64,000 nt of DNA. Origin: Geodermatophilus marinus (GTDB taxonomy: Bacteria; Actinomycetota; Actinomycetes; Mycobacteriales; Geodermatophilaceae). The stretch is from NCBI RefSeq assembly GCF_003428645.1, contig NZ_QVQH01000003.1, positions 62,001 through 126,000 on the forward strand, given 5' to 3'. Positions 51,584 to 63,286 of this stretch are shown here, piece by piece; the stretch's first letter is position 1; every line of letters begins with the position of its first letter. A model generated the notes under the pieces. It was not told the origin of the DNA. It did not search any database and saw only the letters and a program-made list of their open reading frames with translations. A program made the position numbers and the translations under genes.

Positions 51584-52858
51584 GTGACGGGCGCCGACGG
51601 GCGTGGCGGGGCGGCCGGGTCGAGCGGCAGAGTCGCGCCCGTGGACCCGCTCACCGCGGACACGACCGGGGCCGTCACCGCCCGCGTCGCCGAGGCCGCC
51701 GCCCGGGAGCGCGCCCTGCCGCCGGGGCTGCTGGAGGGCTATCTCGGCGCGCTGGTCGCCGTGGCCCGCACCGGCGGCCGGCTCAGCGCCGAGGACGAGG
51801 ACGCCTGCCGGCGGGCCGGCGGGGAGGCCGCGGCCACGGGCGTCGGGCTGCCGGTGCTCGTGGACCTCTACATGTCCGCCTCCCGGCGGCTGTGGCCGTG
51901 GCTGCCGGAGCTGGTCGCCGCCGGCCGCGGCCGGCCGGTCCGCACGGCCGAGCTGGTCGCGCTGGGCGAGGCGGTGTGGCAGGCGGCGGACACCGCGCTG
52001 GCCGCGCTGGCGGAGGGGCACGGCGAGGCGCAGCGGCAGGTGGTGCGCCGCGAGGAGGCGTTCCGCCGGGAGTTCGTCGAGGACCTCCTCGGCGGCGGCT
52101 CGGACGTCGGGTCGCTGGTCGAGCGCGCCGAGCACTTCGGGCTCTCGCTGGCCGGCACCCACCTCGTGCTGCTGGCCGCCACCGACCGGGCCGCGGACTC
52201 CGGCATGCCCGTGGCCGCCCTGCTCGAGGACGACCTCCGGGCCCGCGCCGCGCACCGCGGGACGCTGTTCGCGGTGAAGGAGGGCCGGCTGGCCGTCGTG
52301 GTCGCCGTCCCGCCGGCGGCCGGCCCGGCAGCCCACGCGGCCGCGGCGGAGGAGCTGGCCGCGCGGGCCGGTCCGGCCGTGGCCCGGCTCACCCGCCAGG
52401 TCACCTGGCGCGCCGGGGTCGGTCGCGCCCACCCCGGCCCGCAGGGCGTCGCCCGCTCCTACCTGGAGGCGCTGGAGGCCCTCGACGTGGCCGCGCGGCT
52501 GGACCTGCCGCAGCGCGTGACGCACGCCCGCGACCTGCTGGTCTACCGGGTGCTGCTGCGCGACGAGGAGGCGATCGCCGACCTGGTGGGCACCGTCCTG
52601 GGGCCGCTGACCGCGGCACGGGGCGGGCCGGTCCCGCTGCTGCGGACCCTGGAGACCTGGTTCGCCGCCGGGCGCAACTCCGCCGAGACCGCCCGGCGGC
52701 TGCACCTGTCGGTGCGGGCGGTCACCTACCGCCTGGAGCGGGTCCGGGAGCTCACCGGCCACCGCCCGGGCGATCCCGCCGCCGACCTGCCCCTGCAGGT
52801 CGCGGTCACCGGGGCGCGGCTGCTGGACTGGCCCCGCACGCCGCTGCCCGGGACCTGA
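51584..52858 (+). CDS. PucR-family transcriptional regulator
   Basis: 424 residues. A helical N-terminal sensor-like region (about 20-180) and a GGDEF-like middle (GLSLAGTHLVLLAATDRAADSG onward) precede the PucR C-terminal helix-turn-helix: LLRTLETWFAAGRNSAETARRLHLSVRAVTYRLERVRELTG. Relatives regulate purine, sugar-acid or amino-acid use. The ligand is unknown and no obvious target operon adjoins. GTG 51584 is used; a second GTG at 51641 is possible and would remove 19 low-complexity residues. Confidence 0.88.
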   Translation: MTGADGRGGAAGSSGRVAPVDPLTADTTGAVTARVAEAAARERALPPGLLEGYLGALVAVARTGGRLSAEDEDACRRAGGEAAATGVGLPVLVDLYMSASRRLWPWLPELVAAGRGRPVRTAELVALGEAVWQAADTALAALAEGHGEAQRQVVRREEAFRREFVEDLLGGGSDVGSLVERAEHFGLSLAGTHLVLLAATDRAADSGMPVAALLEDDLRARAAHRGTLFAVKEGRLAVVVAVPPAAGPAAHAAAAEELAARAGPAVARLTRQVTWRAGVGRAHPGPQGVARSYLEALEALDVAARLDLPQRVTHARDLLVYRVLLRDEEAIADLVGTVLGPLTAARGGPVPLLRTLETWFAAGRNSAETARRLHLSVRAVTYRLERVRELTGHRPGDPAADLPLQVAVTGARLLDWPRTPLPGT

Positions 52859-52957
52859 CCGCCGCCCGTTCCTGCCGGGACCCGGCAGGTGCCGGGACCA
52901 GGAGACGTCCCCGGCCGGACCTGGGCGCGCGGGCCGGCTGCCGGGAGCATGCGGTGC

Positions 52958-53383
52958 ATGCGTGCCCTCTCGCACCCGGTCGCCCCGCCCGCCCCGCAAC
53001 GGCGCACCGCCCCACGCCGGGCACCGGCGCGGCACGGCGCGGCGCCCTGGTCGGAGGGCCTGAGCGCGGAGATCCGCACGGGCCCCACCGGGCCGGTCGT
53101 GGTCGTCCGCGGGGAGCTGGACGCGGCCGGGGAGCGGCTGCTGACCGCCGTCCTGGAGTACCTGGCGGCGGTCGAGGGCGGCCCCGTCGCGGTCGACCTG
53201 CGGGCGGTCCCGTTCGCGGACACGCACGGTCTGGCGCCGCTGCTGCGGCCCGGCGTCGTCCTGGTCGCCGCCTCGCCGGAGGTGACGCGGCTGCTCGCGC
53301 TGATGGGCGCCCCTCCGCCCCGCGGCGGACCGCCGGTGCCGTCGACCCCGGCGCGGCGGCCCGGCGGGCCGCCGCCGGGGTGA
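52958..53383 (+). CDS. STAS-domain-like protein (anti-sigma antagonist type)
   Basis: About 141 residues. After a disordered basic N-terminus, LSAEIRTGPTGPVVVVRGELDAAGERLLTAVLEYLAAVEGGPVAVDLRAVPFADTHGLAPLL follows the STAS order, with the Asp-Thr-His-Gly stretch where the phosphorylatable Ser usually lies. Position 53225 encodes T-H-G rather than the common S-S/T-G. A Pro/Gly-rich tail ends it. The start is uncertain (ATG 52949 or 52958); the latter has a GAGCAT box seven bases upstream. Confidence 0.65.
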   Translation: MRALSHPVAPPAPQRRTAPRRAPARHGAAPWSEGLSAEIRTGPTGPVVVVRGELDAAGERLLTAVLEYLAAVEGGPVAVDLRAVPFADTHGLAPLLRPGVVLVAASPEVTRLLALMGAPPPRGGPPVPSTPARRPGGPPPG

Positions 53384-53516
53384 GCGACCGCTGCCGCACC
53401 CCGGCAGGGAACGCCCGCCCGGCCGTTCCGGTCCCCGCCCGGGTGCGCGCCCCGGGGCCCGGTGGCGCCGCGGGCGGGACCGCCGGGAGGGGCCGACCCC
53501 GGCCGAGGAGGTGACC

Positions 53517-54122
53517 GTGGGGGACCCGACCCTGCTGCCCGCGTGGTGCCGGGCACTGGCCCGCGCCGGGAGGCGCGCGGTCCCGCTCGTCGTCATCCCG
53601 GTGTCGCTGCTCGGCGCGCTGCTCCTCCCGACCTGGACGGTCCTCGGCCTGGGCCCGCTGCTCGGCCTGTTCGCCGCCGGGGTCGTCCTCACCGCCGAGC
53701 CCTGCGGCCCGGTCCGGCCGGGCACCCGGCGGGCCGCGGCGCTCGCCGGCGCCGTCGGGGTGCTGGCCCTGCCGTTCGCGGCCGGCGCGAACCAGCTCGA
53801 GCCCGTCGGGGGCGTGCTGGTCCTCCTGGTGCTGGTCCTCGGCTCCGCCGCCGCGCTCGAGCAGGTGGCCGCGGCGGACGGCGACGGGCCGGCGGACGAG
53901 GTCCTCCGCACCCTGCCCACCGCGCAGCTCGTGGCCGTCTGGGCGGCCGCCGGTGCGGTGCTCGACCGGCGGTCCTCGCCCCGCGACCGCGCGCGGGCGG
54001 TGCGCCGGCGCGCGGCGGTGCTCGACGAGCTGACCCGCCGGGACCCCGAGGGCGTCGCGGCCTGGCTGCGCGCCGGCGGCGACCCGCCGGGGCCGGCCAC
54101 CCGCGCCGACGCGGCCGGGTGA
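53517..54122 (+). CDS. Hypothetical membrane protein
   Basis: 201 residues. Hydrophobic segments include AVPLVVIPVSLLGALLLPTW, VLGLGPLLGLFAAGVVLTA, AALAGAVGVLALPFAAG and GGVLVLLVLVLGSAAALEQ, about four helices. A soluble C-terminal region with DRARAVRRRAAVLDELTRRDPEGVAAWL follows. I recognise no family. GTG 53517 was chosen because GAGGAGG ends about six bases upstream; a GTG at 53511 would overlap that site. Confidence 0.65.
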   Translation: MGDPTLLPAWCRALARAGRRAVPLVVIPVSLLGALLLPTWTVLGLGPLLGLFAAGVVLTAEPCGPVRPGTRRAAALAGAVGVLALPFAAGANQLEPVGGVLVLLVLVLGSAAALEQVAAADGDGPADEVLRTLPTAQLVAVWAAAGAVLDRRSSPRDRARAVRRRAAVLDELTRRDPEGVAAWLRAGGDPPGPATRADAAG

Positions 54123-54163
54123 GCCCGGTCGGTCGAGCCCGTGGCGGACGGCGGGGTCGGTCC

Positions 54164-55045
54164 TCAGCCGCGCAGGGCGGCCCAGTCCTCGGGGTGAGCG
54201 CGCAGGTGCTCGGCGAGGGTCCGCGCCGGGTGCCCGGTCAGCCGCGGCACGACGTCGGTGACCTCGGCCAGCTCGCCCGCGGCGAGCGCGAGGTAGCTGC
54301 TCACCCACCCCTCGACCTCCCAGTCCGGGTGCCCGGAGGGCCGGCGGGTGGCCCAGGCCTCCTCGACCGTCTGCTCGCGGTACGTGGTCGGCACCCCGGT
54401 CACCTCGGTGAGGACGGCGGCGGCCTCGGCCAGCGTCAGCGCCTGCGGGCCGGTCACCGTGAGGACGGCGCCGTCCAGGGCGGGGGAGTCGTCGAGCAGC
54501 GCGGCCGCCCCGACCTCGGCGAGGTCGTCGCGGGAGACGAAGCCCGCCCGGCCCTGCCCGCCGGGCGCGGCGATCACCGCCCGGCCCTCCTCGCGGGTGG
54601 CGAAGAAGGGCACGAAGTCGGCGTACATGCCGTGCCGCAGGACGGTCGCCCGCACCCCGGTGGCCGCTAGGGCCTCCTCGGTGGCGGCGTGCTGGCGGGC
54701 CAGGGTGAAGGCCGCGTCCGGCGCGGCACCGACGAAGGAGGTGTAGACGACGCGCTGCACGCCGGCGTCCGCAGCCGCCCGGACGGCGGAGAGGTGCTGC
54801 TGCAGCCGGTCCTCCGCCTCGGCGGCCGACACGAGGTAGAGCGTGTGCACGCCGGTCAGGGCGGCGGCCAGGCCGGGGCCGTCGGCGTAGCCGCCTGGTG
54901 CGGCGACCACCTCGGCCCCGGGCAGGGCCGGTGCGCGACCGGGGTCGCGCACCACCAGGCGCAGCGGCGGCCCGCCGGGAGCCGCGGCCAGGCGGCGGGC
55001 CACCCGGCCGCCGAGGACGCCGGTGCTCCCGGTGACGGCGATCAC
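54164..55045 (-). CDS. NmrA-like NAD(P)-binding SDR family protein
   Basis: 293 residues. MIAVTGSTGVLGGRVARRL is the NAD(P) loop; HTLYLVSAAEAEDRLQQHLSAVRAAADAGVQRVVYTSFVG and TVLRHGMYADFVPFF are typical of atypical SDRs of the NmrA/quinone-oxidoreductase-2 (QOR2) group. The C-terminal domain ends LTGHPARTLAEHLRAHPEDW. It may reduce quinones or act as a redox sensor; the substrate is unknown. It is divergent from the phosphofructokinase gene with an 86-bp gap. Confidence 0.88.
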   Translation of the reverse strand: MIAVTGSTGVLGGRVARRLAAAPGGPPLRLVVRDPGRAPALPGAEVVAAPGGYADGPGLAAALTGVHTLYLVSAAEAEDRLQQHLSAVRAAADAGVQRVVYTSFVGAAPDAAFTLARQHAATEEALAATGVRATVLRHGMYADFVPFFATREEGRAVIAAPGGQGRAGFVSRDDLAEVGAAALLDDSPALDGAVLTVTGPQALTLAEAAAVLTEVTGVPTTYREQTVEEAWATRRPSGHPDWEVEGWVSSYLALAAGELAEVTDVVPRLTGHPARTLAEHLRAHPEDWAALRG

Positions 55046-55131
55046 GCGTGTCCTACGGGTACGGCCCGGGGCTGCGGCATCATGACGCGTGCCAACCGCC
55101 CACTGGCCACGGACCTTCCCGGAGGACGCAC

Positions 55132-57523
<2,392 letters not shown>

Positions 57524-57537
57524 AGAAGGACCCCGGG

Positions 57538-57593
57538 AAGGACCCCGTCCTCCCCACCGCTCGCCCGCTCGCGGCGGTGCCCGGGACGGGGCC
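57538..57593. repeat. Intergenic palindromic element G
   Basis: AAGGACCCCGTCC (57538-57550) and GGGACGGGGCC (57583-57593) form inverted arms around CTCCCCACCGCTCGCCCGCTCG. The opening and the CCCCACCG-TCGC core match clusters C and E. It lies between aroG and the threonine-aldolase-like gene. Confidence 0.6.
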
Positions 57594-57647
57594 GGCGACC
57601 CCTCGCAGGCTCGGGACGAGCCTCGGGACGGGACCGGAGAGGCCGCT

Positions 57648-58649
57648 GTGATCGACCTCCGCTCCGACACCGTCACCCGCCCCACCCCCGGCATGCGCCG
57701 GGCGATGGCCGAGGCCTGCGTGGGGGACGACGTCTACGGCGAGGACCCGTCGGTCCGGGCGCTGGAGGAGCGGGTCGCCGACCTCATGGGCCACGAGGCG
57801 GCGCTGTTCGTGCCGTCGGGGACCATGGGCAACCAGATCGGCATGCGCCTGGTCTGCGAGCCCGGCCAGGAGGTGCTCTGCGACGCCGACGCGCACGTGG
57901 TCACCTACGAGATGGGCGCCGCGGCCGCGGTCTTCGGCATCTCCACCCGCACCGTCGTGTCCGGCACCGGCCGGCTCGACGTGGACGCGCTCATCGCGCA
58001 GGTGCGCCCGCGCGGTGACTGGCACCTGACCGCCACCGCCGCGGTCGCGGTGGAGAACACGCACAACCGGGGCGGTGGGCTGGTGCAGCCGCTGGGGGAG
58101 CTGCAGCGGCTCTGGGAGTGGTCGCGGGGCGCCGGGGTAGCGGTGCACCTCGACGGCGCGCGGGTCTGGAACGCCGCGGTCGCCGCCGGGGTCGACCCGG
58201 CCACCTACGGGCGGCTGGCCGACACCGCCTCGGTGTGCCTGTCGAAGGGGCTCGGTGCGCCGGTCGGCTCGGTGCTGGTCGCCTCCGCCGAGCGCATCGC
58301 GGTCGCCCGGCTGTGGCGCAAGCGGCTCGGTGGGGGCATGCGGCAGGCCGGGGTGCTGGCCGCCGCGGGGCTCCACGCCCTCGACCACCACCTCGGGCGG
58401 CTGGCCGAGGACCACGCGCACGCCCGGCTGCTCGCCGAGCGGCTCGGCGTCGACCCGGCCGGCGTGGAGACCAACATCGTGCGCATCGACGGCGTCAACG
58501 CGCCCGTGGTGGCCGAGGCCGCCAAGGCCCGGGGCGTCCTGGTCAGCCAGGTGGCCCCGACCCGGCTGCGGCTGGTCACCCACCTCGACGTGGACCGCGC
58601 CGGGGTCGAGCGCGCCGCGCAGGTCCTGGCGGAGCTGCTCGACCGCTGA
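57648..58649 (+). CDS. Low-specificity threonine aldolase / GntG-type PLP lyase
   Basis: 333 residues of fold-type I PLP enzyme. [19 protein letters not shown] and the [23 protein letters not shown] motif are classic threonine-aldolase starts; H83 stacks on PLP, D169 in HLDGAR binds the ring nitrogen, and K200 in [12 protein letters not shown] forms the Schiff base. It would cleave L-threonine/allo-threonine to glycine, which could feed the GcvT system. GTG 57648 has GGAGAGG upstream. It is the last gene before the polyketide-type cluster. Confidence 0.93.
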   Translation: MIDLRSDTVTRPTPGMRRAMAEACVGDDVYGEDPSVRALEERVADLMGHEAALFVPSGTMGNQIGMRLVCEPGQEVLCDADAHVVTYEMGAAAAVFGISTRTVVSGTGRLDVDALIAQVRPRGDWHLTATAAVAVENTHNRGGGLVQPLGELQRLWEWSRGAGVAVHLDGARVWNAAVAAGVDPATYGRLADTASVCLSKGLGAPVGSVLVASAERIAVARLWRKRLGGGMRQAGVLAAAGLHALDHHLGRLAEDHAHARLLAERLGVDPAGVETNIVRIDGVNAPVVAEAAKARGVLVSQVAPTRLRLVTHLDVDRAGVERAAQVLAELLDR

Positions 58650-58694
58650 GGGGTGGGGCGTGCCGTGCGGGGTCGGGCACCGTCGCCCTCACCG

Positions 58695-59855
58695 TCAGCC
58701 GGCGGCGTATCCCCACTCCTCGAAGTTCCGCCGCCAGGCGCGTCCGACATCGCGGCGCAGGGACGACGACAGCTCCGGGTAGGTGTTCTTCCGATAGCCG
58801 ACGATGGAGTCGACGTAGCGCTGCAGGGGGGGCTGCACCGCGCCGAAGCCGGGTATGCCGAGGGTGTCGTAGATCCGCTCCACCTGCCCTACCGGGTCCT
58901 TCTCGAGTTCCTCGAAGCACACCTCGTGGTACCTGCCCTCGGGGATCAGCGAACGCTCCTCGAAGAACGCGTCGTACATGATCCTGAAACGCTCGATGAC
59001 CACATCGCGGATGCGGCGCACGTCGAAGTGCTGGAGGCCCATCGTGCGGAGGCTCACCTGGTTCTGCCGCTGCGTGGACTGGAAGACCACGTAGGGATCG
59101 CGGTGGATGTGCACGAAGCGCGCGTCGGGGAACGTGTCGAGGAGCAGCCTGATGCGGCCGGTGTGAGGCGGTGACTTGAGCAGGAGCGGGCGACCGTGCT
59201 TCCACGTCAGCTTCCGGTAGAAGAGCGTCAGTGCCTCCGTCCACTCGGCGACTTCTCGCTCGGGAACCCCTCGAAACGTCAGGTACCGGTGGTACTGCGC
59301 GGCGTCCCGCGGGAACACCCAGGTCAGGAACGGTGAACGCAGCGTGCCGCAGGTCGCGAACTCGTCCTCGAAGGGGACGTCGGCACCGAGGGGTACCTCA
59401 TCCATGATGCGGGTCCTCGGAGAGGCGAACAGGAGCCTGGAATACCGTTCGGTGGTCAGGAACGTATGGGGGTTGAGCACCTGGTAGACGTTCGGGTAGG
59501 CGAACTGCGTGTCGGTGGCCAGCAGGTTGTGCAAGTGTGTCGTCCCGCTGCGCCAGTGCCCGAGGATGAAGAGCGGGGGATGGATCCGGACGTCGGCCAG
59601 CTCGGGCCCGTAGACCCTCGTCTCGTGCCCAGCGACGACCGAGTTCAGGACGCCCGCGCCGGCCATGAACGCCGCGCGTGGCCAGTACGCCGGAGCGACC
59701 GCGAAGCGGTGCTTCCGCAGCAGGCGCACGTACTCGCCGAGCGTCATGCCGTACAGGCTGGTGAAGAACCAGCTGGCCAGGAAGACCCGCAGGGCCTCGA
59801 CCGGACCCGACCGGCCGCCACCGGAAGCCACCGTCACGTCGGTCCTCCGCATCAT
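58695..59855 (-). CDS. PAPS-dependent sulfotransferase family protein
   Basis: 386 residues. The 5'-phosphosulfate loop is FILGHWRSGTTHLHNLLA (GHWRSGTTH at 99-107), and RFVHIHRDPYVVFQST is the 3'-phosphate-binding segment. The N-terminal 75 residues (hydrophobic LASWFFTSLYGMTLGEYVRLL and PRAAFMAGAGVLNSVV) suggest membrane association, as in lipid or glycolipid sulfotransferases. It would move sulfate from PAPS to a hydroxyl, possibly on the product of this cluster (inference). It is the last gene of the minus-strand operon, seven bases after the PPTase stop. G+C appears lower than in the core genes. Confidence 0.88.
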   Translation of the reverse strand: MMRRTDVTVASGGGRSGPVEALRVFLASWFFTSLYGMTLGEYVRLLRKHRFAVAPAYWPRAAFMAGAGVLNSVVAGHETRVYGPELADVRIHPPLFILGHWRSGTTHLHNLLATDTQFAYPNVYQVLNPHTFLTTERYSRLLFASPRTRIMDEVPLGADVPFEDEFATCGTLRSPFLTWVFPRDAAQYHRYLTFRGVPEREVAEWTEALTLFYRKLTWKHGRPLLLKSPPHTGRIRLLLDTFPDARFVHIHRDPYVVFQSTQRQNQVSLRTMGLQHFDVRRIRDVVIERFRIMYDAFFEERSLIPEGRYHEVCFEELEKDPVGQVERIYDTLGIPGFGAVQPPLQRYVDSIVGYRKNTYPELSSSLRRDVGRAWRRNFEEWGYAAG

Positions 59856-59862
59856 CCGTGGG

Positions 59863-60618
59863 TCAGAGCCACTCCGGCCACTGCACGCAGGTCACCGGCA
59901 GTGCCTGGTCCCCCTCGTTGGCGAGTGCAGCCACGTAGCCGGGCACCGGCGCCAGGTCCTGGAGCCACCAGCGGGAGGAGTGCCGTGGATCGCCGTCGAC
60001 GGTCGGCCTGCGCGCCGGTTCGTACGGTGGCAGCGAGACGTCGACGCGGTCCGGCGATCGCGACAGGCCTGCTCCGCAGGCCTTCAGGAAGGCCTCCTTG
60101 CGGGTCCAGCCGCGGAAGAAGGCTGCCTGCCGCTGCTCGGGAGCGAGGGTCTGGAAGGCCGCGTGCTCGCGGGGCGAGAGGACCCGCCCGGCCAGGGACG
60201 TCACGCTCGCGAGGTCGCGGATCCGTTCGACGTCGATGCCGATCCGCCGGCCGCACGTGACGGCACAGAGGACCAGCCCGAGCGAGTGCGACACGCTGAA
60301 CTCCACGTCGCCGGCCTGTGACGCCGACAGCGCCGGCTTCCCGGTCCCGCCGGAGTGCACCTGCAGGTGGTGAGGGGGGATCGTCAGGTACGACGCCAGG
60401 ATCATGCGGACGACACCGCGTCCGACGACGAACCACCTGCGATCTCGCTCGAAGCAGAACTGCGCCGCTCGGCGGCGTTCCGAATCCGACAGGACGCGCA
60501 GCGAGCGCTCGAGGTGGCGTGCGGGCGGATCCAGCGACGCGCGCCAGACGTGTACCGCGCCCCGAGGGAGCCGGGGACGTGGAGAGGGGAAGTCCCACGC
60601 GGCCTCACGCGGTGCCAT
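59863..60618 (-). CDS. Sfp-type 4'-phosphopantetheinyl transferase
   Basis: 251 residues. The three Sfp motifs are FSVSHSLGLVLCAV, RIGIDVERIRDL (G127-E131, Mg-binding Asp129/Glu131) and FFRGWTRKEAFLKACGAGL (W171-K179). The pseudo-dimeric length matches Sfp/HetI, not AcpS. It transfers phosphopantetheine from CoA to carrier-protein serines and most likely activates the ACP of the PKS at 63.3-64.0 kb. Its start lies 14 bp inside the glycosyltransferase gene, so the two are tightly coupled. Confidence 0.93.
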   Translation of the reverse strand: MAPREAAWDFPSPRPRLPRGAVHVWRASLDPPARHLERSLRVLSDSERRRAAQFCFERDRRWFVVGRGVVRMILASYLTIPPHHLQVHSGGTGKPALSASQAGDVEFSVSHSLGLVLCAVTCGRRIGIDVERIRDLASVTSLAGRVLSPREHAAFQTLAPEQRQAAFFRGWTRKEAFLKACGAGLSRSPDRVDVSLPPYEPARRPTVDGDPRHSSRWWLQDLAPVPGYVAALANEGDQALPVTCVQWPEWL

Positions 60619-61813
60619 GACCGACCGCTCGGGGCTCGACGACGCTGGCCGTTCCGTCCGGGTGGACGCGGAACCGCCGGCCCCGCCACACGATCTCGTC
60701 CGTGACCAGGCTGTGCAGGAACAACGGGAACCGCAGCAGCTCCTGGACCAGGACGACCCAGAGGAAGCGTACGAGCTTCTCGTTGCGTGCCAGGCCCGTG
60801 TTGACGGCCACCGCCGAGACCGACGGCACGGCGAGGGCCACGAGGACCGAGGTCAGGGCGACCGGGACGTCACTGCCCCGGAACAGGGTGACGGCCAGGA
60901 GCAGGAGGCTCCACAGGAGGACGAGGTCCACCAGGTGCATCAGCAGGTAGTGGACCGGCCAGTAGTGGCGGATGATCACCAGCCAGCGGTGCCGGTGCGA
61001 CCACCAGCCCGGGAAGCTGTCGTGAGGGTGGATGACCAGTGCCGGCTGCCTGAGCAGGTGGATCCGGTACCCGCGACGCCGGATCACCCGGGCGAGCTGG
61101 ATGTCGTCGGCGATGTGCCATCCGAGTCGCTCGATCCCGCCGACCTCCCGCAGAACCGATCGTCGGGTGACCATCGTGGTCCCGATGGCGCCGTCGAAGA
61201 GCCCGAAGCGGTGCAACGTCGCGATCCGGAGCACGAGCTCGTTGACCGACGTGCTGGTGAGCGCTGCCGGCCAGTCCTCGGAGCCGGTGTACGCCGGCGG
61301 ACCGAAGGCGATGCCGAGCGAGGGATCGCCCATGCACGCCACGGTGTCGCGGAGGAACGTGGGCGGGACACGGGCGTCGGAGTCGCTGAAGACGATCACG
61401 TCGTAGGAGCTGGCTGCGACCCCGGCCGTCATGTTCTTGAGCTTGCCGAAGGACCGTGAGTCCGCGGAGTCGCTGAAGACCAGCCTGATCCGCTCGTCCG
61501 GGTGCTCCTCCATGAGCCGGCGGATGACGGGGACGACCGGATCGGACACCTCCTCGACGCAGAACAGGAGCTCGTACGCGGCGCCGTACTCCTGCCGGCA
61601 GAAGCTGGCGAAGTTCTCGTAGGCCGACTGGTCGACACCCTTGGTGGGCTTCACGACCGAGACCTCGGGCTCGTGCGTCGTCCGCCGTGGCGACGGGTCA
61701 CGGCCGGCGAGATAGGTCCACGTGCAGAGGTGCATGACGAGGGTCCACAGCACGGAACTGCCGATGATGGCGAGCAACGTGCCGTAGAGCACGTCCACGA
61801 CGAGCACCCGCAC
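60605..61813 (-). CDS. Membrane glycosyltransferase, ceramide-glucosyltransferase-like (GT2/GT21)
   Basis: 402 residues. An N-terminal membrane segment (TLLAIIGSSVLWTLVMHLCTWTYLAG), then EVSVVKPTKGVDQSAYENFASFCRQEY, the UDP-sugar D1 site VIVFSDSDARV (D144/D146), D3 in WHIADDIQLARVIRRRGYR (D236/D237) and HRHRW (273-277) replacing the usual (Q/R)xxRW. Two or more C-terminal helices follow. This order matches ceramide glucosyltransferase and HpnI-type enzymes, which glycosylate lipids on the cytoplasmic membrane face. The acceptor is probably the long alcohol or acyl chain made by this cluster (inference). Confidence 0.9.
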   Translation of the reverse strand: MRVLVVDVLYGTLLAIIGSSVLWTLVMHLCTWTYLAGRDPSPRRTTHEPEVSVVKPTKGVDQSAYENFASFCRQEYGAAYELLFCVEEVSDPVVPVIRRLMEEHPDERIRLVFSDSADSRSFGKLKNMTAGVAASSYDVIVFSDSDARVPPTFLRDTVACMGDPSLGIAFGPPAYTGSEDWPAALTSTSVNELVLRIATLHRFGLFDGAIGTTMVTRRSVLREVGGIERLGWHIADDIQLARVIRRRGYRIHLLRQPALVIHPHDSFPGWWSHRHRWLVIIRHYWPVHYLLMHLVDLVLLWSLLLLAVTLFRGSDVPVALTSVLVALAVPSVSAVAVNTGLARNEKLVRFLWVVLVQELLRFPLFLHSLVTDEIVWRGRRFRVHPDGTASVVEPRAVGHGTA

Positions 61814-61837
61814 AGGAGCCTCCGACCGAGCTCGGGA

Positions 61838-63286
61838 TCAATCCGGCCGGTCGACGAGCGGTCGTCGACCGACGTGCGCCGGGGGGTGGAGGAAGCCGGT
61901 GCGGACGAAGTACGACAGGTAGCGTGCGAGCACGTCCCCGTCGACCTGGGGACAGGTGATCGTGGTGCCGGCGAGCCCGTCCCGTGCGTGCCGGTCGTCG
62001 AACGTCACCGACCGCGCTGCGTACTGGGCCGCCATGACGCGTCCGACCCGGTCCACCGTGCCCCGGACCTCCGGTCTCACCCGGTCCAGCCCTCGCGGAC
62101 GGTCGTCCGGGGTCGCCGAGAAGAGCGGCAGGAGGTGGGACGCCCCGACTGCCTTGGCACGCCCCGCAGGGCTCAGCAGCGTGGTCCGCCACCGGTCGTA
62201 GGGGAGCAGCCGGACCGGGAAACCGGACGAACGGATCCACCGGGCGAGCTCCCGGAGGTGCACCGGCCGGGAGTTGACGAGGTGGAACACGCCCCCGAGC
62301 GCCTGGTCGGACAGCGACAGGTGGACCATCGCCCGGCTGACGTAGTCGACCGGCGTCATGTCGATCGCCCCGTCCAGGTCCGGAGCTGTGCCCAGCTCGA
62401 CCCAGCTGGTGAGCAGCCGGGGCAGGAAGTCGTCGGTGTTCCACGCGCCGGTCCGGCTGTGCCCGGTGATGATGCCCGGTCGGTACACGGCCACGGGGAG
62501 GCCCCGGGAGCGGGCGACGGCCACCAGCTTCTCCGCGACCCACTTGCTCTGCGTGTACCCCCCGAAGAGGACCCCGCCGTGGTCGAGGCTGTCCTGCTCC
62601 CGGACGACCGTGCCTCCGGGATCGTCCGCCAGGGGGAAGACGGCGAGGGAGGAGACGACGTGCACCGGCTTGACCCGGCCGGAACAGGCCAGGCGCAGCA
62701 CCTCCTGCGTCCCCGCCACGTTCGCGGGCTTCAGCCGGGTGTAGGACGAGATCCAGTTGACCGCCGCACCGTTGTGGTAGATCGCGTCGACGCGCGACGA
62801 GAGGGCATCGAACCGCTCCGGTGTCAGGCCGAGCAGCGGCCTCGACAGATCGCCGACGACGGGGACGACGCGCGATCGGCGATCCCCCCGATCGGGCACG
62901 TAGGACGCGAGGTTCTGCTCGATCCTCCGTCGCGCCTCCTCGGGGGTCGCGGCCCGGACCAGGCAGTGGATGACCGCGTCCGTCCGCTCGAGCAGTTCGT
63001 GCAGCAGGAAGGCTCCCAGGAAGCCCGTCGCACCGGTCAGGAACACGTGACCCCGGCCGGCCGGCCGGGCGACGGGCGGACCGCCCGGTCGGATGGCCGG
63101 ATCGAGGTCCACCTCAGCGCTCAGGTCCGACACCGGAGCCGCGAACTGGTCGAGAGCGCTCCGGTGCGGCACGTCCGCGGGCGAAGGCGTCGTGCCCCCC
63201 CGGGCCCTCCGCGCGAGCAGTCTCACGAGCAGCGCCCGCTTCTCCGCCGAGGACAGGGACGACAGGTCCGGAGGCGTCCGGCTCAC
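61838..63286 (-). CDS. Stand-alone thioester reductase (NAD-binding_4)
   Basis: 482 residues. The N-terminus SSLSSAEKRALLVRLLAR is a docking-type helix like those after condensation or ACP modules. The reductase domain has VFLTGATGFLGAFLLHELL (GATGFLG 85-91), a VSSLAVF active-site region (S212/S213) and GGYTQSKWVAEKLV (Y244, K248). This extended SDR family reductively releases acyl chains from carrier proteins as aldehydes or alcohols, as in HglB/HetM and Lys2. Its GTG overlaps the PKS stop by four bases, so it probably docks on that PKS. Confidence 0.93.
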   Translation of the reverse strand: MSRTPPDLSSLSSAEKRALLVRLLARRARGGTTPSPADVPHRSALDQFAAPVSDLSAEVDLDPAIRPGGPPVARPAGRGHVFLTGATGFLGAFLLHELLERTDAVIHCLVRAATPEEARRRIEQNLASYVPDRGDRRSRVVPVVGDLSRPLLGLTPERFDALSSRVDAIYHNGAAVNWISSYTRLKPANVAGTQEVLRLACSGRVKPVHVVSSLAVFPLADDPGGTVVREQDSLDHGGVLFGGYTQSKWVAEKLVAVARSRGLPVAVYRPGIITGHSRTGAWNTDDFLPRLLTSWVELGTAPDLDGAIDMTPVDYVSRAMVHLSLSDQALGGVFHLVNSRPVHLRELARWIRSSGFPVRLLPYDRWRTTLLSPAGRAKAVGASHLLPLFSATPDDRPRGLDRVRPEVRGTVDRVGRVMAAQYAARSVTFDDRHARDGLAGTTITCPQVDGDVLARYLSYFVRTGFLHPPAHVGRRPLVDRPD

